From Actinomycetes bacterium (GTDB lineage Bacteria; Actinomycetota; Actinomycetes; JACCUZ01), in the NCBI GenBank assembly GCA_035489715.1, contig DATHAP010000071.1:1-38834 (forward strand): a DNA stretch of 38,834 nucleotides, in the 5' to 3' direction. Under the pieces are notes generated by a model. That model was not told the origin of the DNA. It made no database searches and was given only the letters and a program-made list of their open reading frames with translations. Position numbers and translations under genes: made by a program. This document shows positions 7,092-16,385 of the stretch, piece after piece (position 1 is the first letter of the stretch; each line of letters begins with the position of its first letter).

Positions 7092-8255
7092 ATGGACGAG
7101 GAGGCCGCCATGGAGCGCACCGCAGAGCAGCACGTCACGACCGTCGTCGTCGGAGCCGGCCAGGCCGGGCTGTCGACGGCGTACCACCTCGCCCGGCGCG
7201 GCCAGGACTTCGTCGTCCTGGACGCGCACGAGCGGGTCGGCGACAACTGGCGCAGCCACTGGGACTCGCTGCGGCTCTACAGCCCGGCCCTGGCGGACTC
7301 GCTGCCCGGCATGCGGTTTCCGGCCGCACGCTCGGCCTACCCCACCAAGGACCAGATGGCCGACTACCTCGAGACCTACCGCGAGCGCTTCGACCTGCCG
7401 GTCCGCAGCGGGGTCCGAGTGCGCCGCCTGCGTGCCCTGGACGAGGGCTACCGGGTCACCTGCACCGACGGCACGGTCTGGACGTGCGACAACGTGGTGG
7501 TCGCGACCGGGACCTTCGGGCGTACGCCGCTGGTGCCCGCCTTCGCCGGCGACCTCGACCCGGCGGTCCGACAGCTGCACTCCAGCGACTACAAGCGCCC
7601 GGCGCAGCTGCAGCCCGGTCCGGTCCTCGTCGTCGGTGCGTCGCACTCGGGCGGTGACATCGCCTTCGAGGCCGGGACGGCTGGCCACCCGGTGGTGCTG
7701 AGCGGCCACATCCACGGCGAGGTGCCGTTCCGGCTGGAGAGGCCGGCCGCTCGGGTGGCGTTCCCGGTGCTGCTCTTCGTCGCCCGCCACGTCCTGACGC
7801 TGCGCGGTCCGATCGGCGGCAAGATCCGGCCGCACGTCCGGGCGCACGGCGGCCCGCTGATCCGGTTCAAGAAGTCCGACCTCGCCCGGGTCGGGGTCGA
7901 GCTGACCGGGCAGCGCACCGAAGGCGTCCGGGACGGGCAGCCGGTGCTGGCCGACGGACGGGTGCTCGACGTCGCGAACGTCGTGTGGTGCACCGGCTTC
8001 CAGCAGGACTTCTCGTGGATCGACCTGCCGGTCCTGGACGAGGACGGCTGGCCGCTGGAGCGGCGCGGCGTGGTCGAGTCGGCGCCGGGGCTCTACTTCG
8101 TCGGGCTCGCCTTCCAGTTCGCGTTCTCCTCGATGCTGGTCGGCGGCGCGGGTCGCGATGCGGCGTACGTCGTCAAGCACCTCGTCGGACGGACGACGGC
8201 ACGACGTGTCGCGCGTGACGGCCGCACCGAGCCCCGGCCGGTCAGCGCCGCCTGA
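7092..8255 (+). CDS. Flavin-containing monooxygenase-like NAD(P)/FAD oxidoreductase
   Basis: A 387-aa flavoprotein with two Rossmann motifs: the FAD site VVVGAGQAGLSTAYHLA near the N terminus and the NADPH site VLVVGASHSGGDIAFE in the middle. The blocks between and after them (DNWRSHWDSLRLYSPA; VVWCTGFQQDFSW; GLYFVGLAFQ) are those of class B flavin monooxygenases of the CzcO/YUC-like group. These use NADPH and O2 to oxygenate soft nucleophiles or carbonyls; the substrate here is unknown. ATG 7092 fits a leaderless start, while ATG 7110 has an AGGAGG 5 nt upstream and would give 381 aa. The upstream LuxR-type gene is the likely regulator. Its 3' end converges on the EEP pseudogene. Confidence 0.85.
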   Translation: MDEEAAMERTAEQHVTTVVVGAGQAGLSTAYHLARRGQDFVVLDAHERVGDNWRSHWDSLRLYSPALADSLPGMRFPAARSAYPTKDQMADYLETYRERFDLPVRSGVRVRRLRALDEGYRVTCTDGTVWTCDNVVVATGTFGRTPLVPAFAGDLDPAVRQLHSSDYKRPAQLQPGPVLVVGASHSGGDIAFEAGTAGHPVVLSGHIHGEVPFRLERPAARVAFPVLLFVARHVLTLRGPIGGKIRPHVRAHGGPLIRFKKSDLARVGVELTGQRTEGVRDGQPVLADGRVLDVANVVWCTGFQQDFSWIDLPVLDEDGWPLERRGVVESAPGLYFVGLAFQFAFSSMLVGGAGRDAAYVVKHLVGRTTARRVARDGRTEPRPVSAA

Positions 8256-8275
8256 CGCAGGCGCACCTGCCGCCG

Positions 8276-9085
8276 TCACTCCCTCCAGCTCAGGTCGGCG
8301 ACGACGGCGAGGTGGTCGGAGGGTGGACCTCGTCGACCGGGTCGCCGACGATCTGCGCGCCGTCGACCCGGACGTGCTGGTCCTCACGGCCCGGCCGGAA
8401 GAAGATGTGGTCGATCCGCTGGTCGATCAGCTGAGGCCCTGCAGCCAGGGGCGCCTGGGGGTCGTCGAGGGCAGCGTGACGGCGTCCTCCGCGCCGCCGC
8501 CGGCCGACCAGGCGTCGGTGAGGACGTCCACCACGGGCCGGAGCACGCGTGACCCGACAGCTGCGTTGAGGTCGCGCATCAATAGGACAGGGCACGGCCC
8601 GTCGAGCCGTGGGTCAGTCGCCAGCTCTGCCGCGAAGGCTCCCTGGGCGATCCGGTCGTCGGTGTAGGGGACCGCGTACTCGAAGCACGCTGCGACGACG
8701 GGCAGTGGACCGGCCGGGGTCGACCCGGACGACCAGCACGACCGGGTCCCAGTCGCGGTGCCGTGCGGGCATGACGTGCGTGCGGTGGTCGGAGCACCGG
8801 CCACCGGCTCAGCAGGGCGATGCCCAGGTCCGTCCCGGCGTGGTCCGGATCGTCGCGCGGTGCCGCCGGGTAGGAGGGGGCGCCGAACACGGCGTGCATG
8901 CCGAGGTCAGCAGCCAGCTCGTGCGCGTGGCTGGTGCGGGTGTCGGCCCACACCTCCTGGAGGGCGACGACGTCGGGTGCCACCTGCTGGATGGTCGCCC
9001 TGATGCCGTGCTGGCGCTGCTGCCAGTCCGGCCCGAAGCGCCACCAGGTGTTCCACGTCATCGCCCGTACGGCGCCGTCCGTCAT
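8276..9085 (-). pseudogene. Endonuclease/exonuclease/phosphatase (EEP) family gene disrupted by four frameshifts
   Basis: Read from ATG 9085, which has a strong AAGGAGAC ribosome site 7 nt upstream, the frame encodes a good EEP N terminus (MTWNTWWRFGPDW; VVALQEVWAD) to about 8800. To continue the family pattern the frame must shift at about 8800 (extra base), 8717 (extra base), 8460 (missing base) and 8317 (missing base). It then gives LVVRVDP, PVVAACFEYAVPYTDDRI, LIDQRIDHIFFRPG and finally SDHLAVVADLSWRE with the catalytic Asp-His pair before TGA at 8276-8278. The summed length (about 269 codons) matches the family. The metal-site motif GDLNA reads RDLNA, consistent with relaxed selection. 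Sequencing error could explain some shifts, but neighbouring genes are intact. Confidence 0.8.
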
Positions 9086-9207
9086 GGTGCGTGTCTCCTT
9101 CCCGGCCGGCCTCCTGTGGGCGCCTGGCGCGGTGGAGTCCGCAGTTGGAGCGCACACCGGCGGTCCAGTTCGCGAGCGGCGGTCCTGTGGCGGGCTCGAT
9201 CGGCAGT

Positions 9208-9795
9208 TCAGGCAAGGATGACCTCGTAATCCAGGACGAGGGTGCCCCGGCTGGTCGTGCTCGAGGCCATCAGCCGCAACTGGCGTGGCTCGAGGAGTCC
9301 GCGGAACAGTCGCTTTCCCGTGCCGAGGAGCAGTGGGTGCACGAAGAGTCGAAGCTCGTCCACCAGGTCCGACTTCATCAACTGTTGGACGAGATCTCCG
9401 CTCCCGAGCACCACGATGTCGCCCTCGCCCTCCTCCTTCAGCGCCTTCACCGAGACGTCGAGCTCGCCGTGGAGAGACACGGCTCCGTCCCAGTCCAGAT
9501 CGGTGGGTGTGTGGGTCACGACGTACTTCGGCAGCCGGTTGAGCTGGCTGGCCATCGGGCTGGTGTCGGGCTCGTAGGGCCAGAAGGCTGCCATCTTCTC
9601 GTAGGTCCGACGGCCGAACAGGAAGGCTGAGGTGCGGCTGGGACCGGCATCGGCGACGGCTTCGTGAATGGCAGGTGCGTACGGTGCACCCCAGCCGCCG
9701 TGAGTGAACCCGCCGTCGGTGTCCTCGTCCGGGGATCCGAGCCCCTGCATGACGCCGTCGACGGTGATGAACTCGATCAGGAGGAGTTTGCGCAT
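9208..9795 (-). CDS. Dihydrofolate reductase-like (RibD C-terminal family) protein
   Basis: A 195-aa protein of the RibD_C / DHFR-like fold: FITVDGVMQGLGSPDED at the N terminus, FLFGRRTYEKMAAFWP in the middle, the nucleotide-binding IVVLGSGDLVQQLM, and the closing block LRLFVHPLLLGTGKRLF. Stand-alone members of this family (YyaP/YwjB-like) are NADPH-dependent reductases of unknown substrate, not biosynthetic DHFR. The start is ATG 9795; an nAnnnT hexamer (CAGGAT on the minus strand) ends 6 nt before it, suggesting a leaderless message. It is divergent from the AraC-type gene 80 bp away, its likely regulator. The sequence is visibly less GC-rich than the housekeeping genes, hinting at acquisition. 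Confidence 0.85.
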   Translation of the reverse strand: MRKLLLIEFITVDGVMQGLGSPDEDTDGGFTHGGWGAPYAPAIHEAVADAGPSRTSAFLFGRRTYEKMAAFWPYEPDTSPMASQLNRLPKYVVTHTPTDLDWDGAVSLHGELDVSVKALKEEGEGDIVVLGSGDLVQQLMKSDLVDELRLFVHPLLLGTGKRLFRGLLEPRQLRLMASSTTSRGTLVLDYEVILA

Positions 9796-9863
9796 GGCCA
9801 GATCCTGCGCCGTGCTGGAACGGGTTGGCTTGAACATTTCTGACCCGACCGAGGGCCGCCGTG

Positions 9864-9869
9864 GAGAAT
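9864..9869 (+). promoter_or_regulatory. -10 element of a leaderless promoter for the AraC-type gene
   Basis: GAGAAT ends 6 nt before ATG 9876. This favours 9876 over the in-frame GTG at 9861, which would lie upstream of the predicted transcription start. Confidence 0.4.
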
Positions 9870-9875
9870 GGGCGG

Positions 9876-10742
9876 ATGGACGGGCCAGCCGCGGTCGAGC
9901 TCGCACGGCGTCGCCCGGCCGCCCCGTTGGCAGGCATCGTCGCCGGCATCGTTGACCTGTCCGAGCGGTCCGCCGGGCCCGTCATGCGGCGTCAGGCTGC
10001 GGGCACCCTGGTTCCGGTCGTGTTCTCCTTCGGCAGCCCATTGACCGTGGACCATCTGTCTGACGGCGAGGGAGCAAACCGCTCGTACGGATCGTTCGTT
10101 GCAGGGCCGTCGCAAGGCCACGCGACCACTCGTCACCCGGGCGATCAGGACTGCGTGCAGGTCTATCTCACGCCGCTGGGAGTCCGCCGGATCCTCGGTG
10201 TCCCCGGAAGCGAGCTTGCGCGACGCGTGGTAGCCATCGACGACATCGCCCCCGACCTGGGTTCGGCACTCGCCGATCGGATCGGCGCGACCGCGACGCC
10301 GGCTGACCGGCTTCGCCTGGTCGAAACGGTGTTGACACGCCGCGCCGAAGCGACACGCTCGACGCCTGACTGGATCCAATGGATGTGGCACAGGCTGGCG
10401 AGCACCAGCGGGCGCGCGTCGATCGGCCGGTTGGTCACGGAGACGGGCTGGAGCCACCGGTACGTCGCCACCAGGTTTCGTGATGAGATCGGGCTGAGCC
10501 CCAAGGAGGCGGCGGGCGTCCTGCGGTTCGAACGGGCCACAGCCGGATTGGGAGCACTACCACTCGCAGACCTGGCCGCTCGTTGCGGCTACGCAGACCA
10601 GAGTCACATGACGCGCGACTTTGTGCGCCACGCCGGAGAACCACCGACCACGCTAGCCGCGGTCAAGCGCCCAACCGCCTACACGGCGCTGGGTATCAAG
10701 GACCGACACGCGGCTGACCCACAGCGCCGACCCGGCACCTAG
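9876..10742 (+). CDS. AraC-family transcriptional regulator
   Basis: A 288-aa protein from ATG 9876. The C-terminal 100 residues carry the AraC double helix-turn-helix: first HTH around IGRLVTETGWSHRYVATRFRDE, and the signature second HTH LADLAARCGYADQSHMTRDF with the usual downstream RHAGEPPTTL in place of GxSPxxYR. The N-terminal 180 residues fit the cupin-like sensor of AraC relatives (VYLTPLGVRRILGVPGSELA), whose ligand is unknown. It is divergent from the DHFR-like reductase with 80 bp between, the classical layout of a regulator and its target. The base composition is less GC-rich than the flanking core genes. Confidence 0.85.
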   Translation: MDGPAAVELARRRPAAPLAGIVAGIVDLSERSAGPVMRRQAAGTLVPVVFSFGSPLTVDHLSDGEGANRSYGSFVAGPSQGHATTRHPGDQDCVQVYLTPLGVRRILGVPGSELARRVVAIDDIAPDLGSALADRIGATATPADRLRLVETVLTRRAEATRSTPDWIQWMWHRLASTSGRASIGRLVTETGWSHRYVATRFRDEIGLSPKEAAGVLRFERATAGLGALPLADLAARCGYADQSHMTRDFVRHAGEPPTTLAAVKRPTAYTALGIKDRHAADPQRRPGT

Positions 10743-10875
10743 AGCACCCGGGTTCGGACAAGCCCAGCATCACCCGGGCAGCAGATCCCCCTGACAACGT
10801 TCGAGCCGCCGCCGTTCAGCGTCGGGCACCGGCCCTCCGTGGCACCTCTAGCGCCAGCTGCGAATTCGGCGCACC
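10743..10875. other. Non-coding spacer after the AraC-type gene
   Basis: Part of a 357-bp stretch without a confident gene (10743-11099). Two CCCGGG palindromes within direct repeats of CACCCGGG at about 10745 and 10771 could pair across a 20-nt loop and end AraC-gene transcription, but this is weak. Nothing else is recognisable here. Confidence 0.3.
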
Positions 10876-11088
10876 GTGCTCGGGAAGGTCATCCGAGTCG
10901 TCCTAGCGGCAGAGGGACCCGAAGTCCCCTACGACCTGACCTGCTCGCCCGGCCACCGCGTAGGACCGAGCCGATTTCGAGGCATTGTCGCGTCCGGTCA
11001 GAGCGCACGGTGGGTGCCGATCGCGAGCGTCACCCTAGACCCCACTGGAGCAGTTGACCTCTGGTGGGATGCGCGGCTGATGGTCTAG
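10876..11088 (+). CDS. Hypothetical 70-aa ORF, possibly a gene remnant
   Basis: A GTG-started frame of 70 codons in an otherwise gene-free gap. The product reads as plausible beta-rich protein, with RVVLAAEGPEVPYDLTC near the start and WVPIASVTLDPTGAVDLWW near the end, rather than the Arg/Ala-rich text of shadow frames. Codon third positions are only moderately GC-biased. The frame upstream is closed by TAG at 10849. Its TAG stop (11086-11088) forms the first three bases of the TAGCGT -10 element of the next gene. I do not recognise a family. It may be the 3' remnant of a decayed gene, or a real small protein. Confidence 0.35.
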   Translation: MLGKVIRVVLAAEGPEVPYDLTCSPGHRVGPSRFRGIVASGQSARWVPIASVTLDPTGAVDLWWDARLMV

Positions 11089-11091
11089 CGT
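11086..11091 (+). promoter_or_regulatory. -10 element of a leaderless promoter for the DUF1707 gene
   Basis: TAGCGT ends 8 nt before GTG 11100, in the block CTAGCGTCCCTGGGC that nearly repeats the one before the flavin monooxygenase gene (7078-7091). A TTGACC at 11054-11059 is 26 bp upstream, too far for a normal -35. Confidence 0.45.
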
Positions 11092-11099
11092 CCCTGGGC

Positions 11100-11723
11100 G
11101 TGGCCGATCCGTCGCAGCGTGCTTCCGACGCGGAGCGCGACGAGGTGGTGGCCCACCTGCGCCGGCAGCTCGTCGACGGACGACTGACGCTGGAGGAGTT
11201 CGCTGACCGGGTCGGCACGACCTTGGCGGCCCGGACGCACGGCGAGCTGGCCGAGGTGGTCACGGACCTGCCGACGCGACGGTCGAGCGTCCCAGCAGCC
11301 GACCGGCGGTCGCTGCGACTCACGGGTGCGGCATTCGGTCACGTCGTACGCCGGGGCCGCATCCGATTGACCCGCCGCCCGGTCGCCTTCGCTGGCTTCG
11401 CCGACCTCGACCTCGACCTCCGCGACGCCACGATCGAGCATGAGGACACTGTCGTCACGGCGATCGTCGGCTTCGGCAACATCGATGTCTACGTGCCGGA
11501 CGGCGTCAACGTCATCGTCTCCGGGCTGAGCATCCTCGGTCACTGTCGCCAGTGGGGCTTCGACGCCGGGCGCGCCGACGCGCCGACGCTCCGGGTTCGG
11601 GTCGTCGGCGTGGTCGCGACGGCCGATGTGTGGTCGGTGCCGCGCGATGTCGTCGGCGATTACGGCGACGTCTTCCAGGCCGTGCAGGCGCGGCACCGCG
11701 GCGAAAAACCCGCTGTCAACTGA
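11100..11723 (+). CDS. DUF1707 / LiaF-like C-terminal domain protein
   Basis: A 207-aa protein starting at GTG 11100, the position given by the leaderless promoter. The N terminus is a DUF1707 domain (SDAERDEVVAHLRRQLVDGR; LTLEEFADRVGTTLAARTHG; LAEVVTDLP), a short helical module very common in actinobacteria. The C-terminal half (ATIEHEDTVVTAIVGFGNIDV; VPDGVNVIVSGLSILG) resembles the beta-strand repeats of the LiaF-like domain linked to cell-envelope stress responses. The usual transmembrane helices between the two domains are absent, so it is probably cytosolic or peripheral. Precise role unknown. It stands alone, with about 290 bp of non-coding DNA after it. Confidence 0.8.
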   Translation: MADPSQRASDAERDEVVAHLRRQLVDGRLTLEEFADRVGTTLAARTHGELAEVVTDLPTRRSSVPAADRRSLRLTGAAFGHVVRRGRIRLTRRPVAFAGFADLDLDLRDATIEHEDTVVTAIVGFGNIDVYVPDGVNVIVSGLSILGHCRQWGFDAGRADAPTLRVRVVGVVATADVWSVPRDVVGDYGDVFQAVQARHRGEKPAVN

Positions 11724-12009
11724 TAGACCATGCGGGGCAGGTGCCGCTCCCGAGCAGAACTGATCCGGCACTGCCGTGGCATGTCGGCTTCTGTCAACGG
11801 TCGAAGATCGTTCCCCCGCACCACAATGGCCTGTCCTGGCGCGCAGACATGAGACATCGAGCGCGGCGAGCAGGCACTTCGCGGCGGCCGCCGACGCAAT
11901 GTGTGGCCAGAGGACGATCTTCGGTCTCGGTGCTAGCGGACGAGTCCGAGCGTCGCACGTAGGTGCTGCTCCGGCGCACCGACGTTTCGCGGAAACGTCT
12001 TGATCGAGC
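11724..12009. other. Intergenic region between converging DUF1707 and glpD genes
   Basis: 286 bp without a credible gene: the short frames in it are Arg/Pro-rich shadows with no family resemblance. It is less GC-rich than its surroundings. The only clear structure is the 8-bp hairpin at 11981-11999. Confidence 0.5.
11981..11999 (-). terminator. Hairpin terminator downstream of glpD
   Basis: A perfect 8-bp stem, GACGTTTC / GAAACGTC, closes a 3-nt GCG loop and starts 10 bp past the glpD stop. No U-run follows, as is common for intrinsic or hairpin-dependent terminators in GC-rich actinobacteria. It could serve both converging genes. Confidence 0.55.
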
Positions 12010-13716
12010 TCAGACGAGCGGCACGATCTCGGGCGCCCCGAGCCGCGCGGTGTCAGCCGTCTGGTCGTCGGGCTGCTCCTGGCTGAGCCGTTCGGCCTCC
12101 ACCCGGGCCAGGTAGTGCTCCACCTCGCGCTTGACCTGCCCGCGGCTCCAGCGCAGCACCGGCGCCACCAGCCTCGCGGCGACCGGCGCGGCGGCCACCC
12201 CCCGGTCGAAGGTCTCGATCGAGACCCTGGTCCGCCTGGTCAGCACGTCGTCGAGGTGGCGGGCCCCCTCGTGGCTGGCCGCGTGGACGACCTCCGCCCG
12301 CAGGTAGTCGTCCGCGCCCTCGAGCGGCTCACCGAGGGACGGGTCGTCGTCCACCAACGCGAGCACCTCGTGCACCAGCGATCCCTGCCGGTGCAGCAGA
12401 TGCTCGACCCGCGCGACGTGCAGCCCGTGCCGGTCGGCGAGCCGCTGTCGGGCGTTCCAGGTCGCGGTGTAGCCGTCGGCACCCACGAGCGGCACCCGCT
12501 CGGTGCACGACGGCGGCACCTTCTCGTCCAGCCCGTGGCTGACCGCGTCGATCGCGTCCTTGGCCATTACGCGGTACGTCGTGTACTTCCCGCCCGCCAC
12601 CACCACGAGGCCGGGCACCGGGTGAGCGACCGTGTGCTCGCGGGAGAGCTGCGAGGTCGACTCGGACTCCCCGGTGAGCAGTGGCCGCAGGCCGGCGTAG
12701 ACGCCTTCGACGTCCTCGCGGGTCAACGGGGTGACCAGGACCTCGTTCACGTGCGCGAGCAGGTAGTCGATGTCGGTCCGTGACGCCGCCGGGTGCGCCT
12801 TGCCGAGCGACCAGTCGGTGTCGGTGGTGCCGATGATCCAGTGCCTGCCCCACGGGATGACGAACAGCACCGACGTCTCGGTGCGCAGGATCAGCCCGGT
12901 CGACGACTGGATCCGGTCGCGGGGCACTACTAGGTGGATGCCCTTGCTCGCGCGGACGTGGAACTGACCTCGCTCGCCGACCATCGCCTGCGTGAGGTCC
13001 GTCCAGACCCCGGTCGCGTTGACCACCTGCCGGGCGCGGACCTCGATCTCGGTGTCGGACTCGAAGTCCCGCACCCGGACGCCGGAGACCCGCTCGCCTT
13101 CGCGGAGGAAGCCCACGACGCGGGCCCGGTTGGCGCACAGTGCGCCGTACGACTGCGCCGTGCGCACCAGCGCCATCGTGTGGCGGGCGTCGTCGACCTG
13201 CGCGTCGTAGTACTGGATCGCCCCGACCAGCGCGTCGCGGCGAAGCGAGGGGCAGGCCCGGATCGCGCCGCTGCGGGTGAGGTGGCGGTGCCGCGGCAGG
13301 CCGCGCGAGCTGCCCGAAGAGACGCCGAGGATGTCGTAGAGGGCGACGCCCGCGCCGGCGTAGAGCCGCTCCCACCCGCGGTGCCGCAGCGGGTAGAGGA
13401 ACGGCACCGGGCGGACCAGGTGCGGGGCCAGCCGCTGCGCCAGGAGACCACGCTCGCGCAGCGCCTCACGGACGAGCCCGAAGTCGAGCATCTCCAGGTA
13501 GCGCAGGCCGCCGTGCACGAGCTTGCTCGAGCGGCTCGATGTCCCCGACGCCCAGTCACGCCCCTCGAACAGCGCGACGCTCAGCCCTCGGGTGACGGCG
13601 TCGAGCGCCGCCCCGGCACCGACCACACCGCCGCCGATCACCACCACGTCCAGCTCGTCGCGGGGCACGGCGTCCAGCGCCGCCTGCCGCTGCGCAGGTC
13701 CGAGCCGCGAGGTCAC
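12010..13716 (-). CDS. glpD: FAD-dependent glycerol-3-phosphate dehydrogenase
   Basis: A 568-aa GlpD with the FAD-binding motif VVVIGGGVVGAGAALDA at residues 24-40 and the family blocks WASGTSSRSSKLVHGGLRYLE and HWIIGTTDTDWSL. The C-terminal GlpD_C region around LRAEVVHAASHEGARHLDDV is present. It oxidises sn-glycerol 3-phosphate to dihydroxyacetone phosphate and passes electrons to the quinone pool as a peripheral membrane protein. Length and architecture are normal. The GTG start at 13716 overlaps the guaB3 stop as GTGA, so it is translated from the guaB2-guaB3 transcript. A hairpin after the gene probably ends that operon. Linking respiratory glycerol-phosphate oxidation to purine genes is not obviously logical and may only reflect operon packing. 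Confidence 0.92.
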   Translation of the reverse strand: MTSRLGPAQRQAALDAVPRDELDVVVIGGGVVGAGAALDAVTRGLSVALFEGRDWASGTSSRSSKLVHGGLRYLEMLDFGLVREALRERGLLAQRLAPHLVRPVPFLYPLRHRGWERLYAGAGVALYDILGVSSGSSRGLPRHRHLTRSGAIRACPSLRRDALVGAIQYYDAQVDDARHTMALVRTAQSYGALCANRARVVGFLREGERVSGVRVRDFESDTEIEVRARQVVNATGVWTDLTQAMVGERGQFHVRASKGIHLVVPRDRIQSSTGLILRTETSVLFVIPWGRHWIIGTTDTDWSLGKAHPAASRTDIDYLLAHVNEVLVTPLTREDVEGVYAGLRPLLTGESESTSQLSREHTVAHPVPGLVVVAGGKYTTYRVMAKDAIDAVSHGLDEKVPPSCTERVPLVGADGYTATWNARQRLADRHGLHVARVEHLLHRQGSLVHEVLALVDDDPSLGEPLEGADDYLRAEVVHAASHEGARHLDDVLTRRTRVSIETFDRGVAAAPVAARLVAPVLRWSRGQVKREVEHYLARVEAERLSQEQPDDQTADTARLGAPEIVPLV

Positions 13717-14822
13717 CGGGCGACCGTCACCTCGACCCGCTGGAACTCCTTGACGTCGGAGTAGCCGGTGGTGGCCATGGCCCGGCGCAGCGCGCCGATG
13801 AAGTTCATCGACCCGTCGGACACCCGCGACGGCCCGGTGAGGATCTCCTCCAACGAGCCGCTGGTGCCCACCCGCACCCGCTCGCCGCGGGGCAGCTCGG
13901 CGTGGTGCGCCTCGGACCCCCAGTGGAAGCCGCGGCCCGGCGCCTCGGTGGCCCGGGCCAGCGGCGAGCCGATCATCACGGCGTCGGCTCCGCAGGCGAT
14001 CGCCTTGGACACGTCGCCGGAGCGGCCCACACCGCCGTCGGCGATGACGTGTACGTAGCGCCCGCCGGACTCGTCGAGGTAGTCGCGGCGTGCGGCGTGC
14101 ACGTCGGCGACCGCCGAGGCCATCGGCACCGCGACGCCGAGCACCGACCGGGTCGTGTGCGACGCGCCGCCGCCGAAGCCGACGAGGACACCGGCCGCGC
14201 CGGTGCGCATGAGGTGCAGCGCAGCCTGGTAGGTCGCGCAGCCCCCGACGATGACCGGCACGTCGAGCTCGTAGATGAACTGCTTGAGGTTCAACGGTTC
14301 TGCCCGGCCGGACACGTGCTCGGCGCTGACGGTCGTACCCCTGATGACGAACAGGTCGACGCCTGCGTCGACCACCGCCTTCCAGAGCTGCGCCGTCCGC
14401 TGCGGGGACAGAGCGGCCGCGACCGTGGCCCCTGTCTCGCGCACCTCGGCGATGCGCCGGGCGACGAGCTCGGGCTGGATCGGCGGCTCGTAGACCTCCT
14501 GCATCCGTCGGGTCGCCTCGGCGTCGTCGAGGCCGGCAATCTCGGCGAGCAGCGGCTCGGGGTCCTCGTAGCGGGTCCAGAGGCCCTCGAGATTGAGCAC
14601 GCCGACCCCGCCGAGCCGGCCGATCTCGATCGCCGTGGCGGGCGACACCACGGAGTCCATCGGCGCCGCGAGCACCGGGATCTCGAAGCGGTAGGCGTCG
14701 ATCTGCCAGGCGACCGACACCTCCTCGGGGTCACGGGTGCGGCGGCTCGGGACGATCGCGATGTCGTCGAAGCCGTACGCCGTGCGGCCGCGCTTGCCCC
14801 GGCCGATCTCGATCTCGGTCAC
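13713..14822 (-). CDS. guaB3: GuaB3-family IMP dehydrogenase-related protein
   Basis: A 369-aa IMPDH-related TIM-barrel without the CBS domain pair. It begins EIGRGKRGRTAYGFDDIAIV, the hallmark GuaB3 N terminus, followed by FEIPVLAAPMDSVVSP and the barrel loops VIVGGCATYQAALHLMRTG and YVHVIADGGVGRSGDV. The catalytic Cys loop of true IMPDH (GSICTTR) is not found; the equivalent region reads GGASHTTRSVLGV, so the usual Cys nucleophile is replaced. GuaB3 proteins are conserved beside guaB2 in actinobacteria, and their activity here cannot be assigned from sequence. The GTG start at 14822 is 21 nt downstream of guaB2. Confidence 0.88.
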   Translation of the reverse strand: MTEIEIGRGKRGRTAYGFDDIAIVPSRRTRDPEEVSVAWQIDAYRFEIPVLAAPMDSVVSPATAIEIGRLGGVGVLNLEGLWTRYEDPEPLLAEIAGLDDAEATRRMQEVYEPPIQPELVARRIAEVRETGATVAAALSPQRTAQLWKAVVDAGVDLFVIRGTTVSAEHVSGRAEPLNLKQFIYELDVPVIVGGCATYQAALHLMRTGAAGVLVGFGGGASHTTRSVLGVAVPMASAVADVHAARRDYLDESGGRYVHVIADGGVGRSGDVSKAIACGADAVMIGSPLARATEAPGRGFHWGSEAHHAELPRGERVRVGTSGSLEEILTGPSRVSDGSMNFIGALRRAMATTGYSDVKEFQRVEVTVAR

Positions 14823-14843
14823 TCAGGTCGTCCCCTCGGCGGG

Positions 14844-16385
<1,542 letters not shown>

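Noticed and set aside
8257-8270. Hairpin GCAGG-CGCA-CCTGC between the monooxygenase and the EEP pseudogene
   Set aside because: Only a 5-bp stem, expected by chance at this GC content; not listed as a terminator.
8276-9085. Programmed frameshifting as the explanation for the EEP gene
   Set aside because: Four shifts of both directions are needed and no slippery-site pattern recurs; decay or sequence error is simpler.
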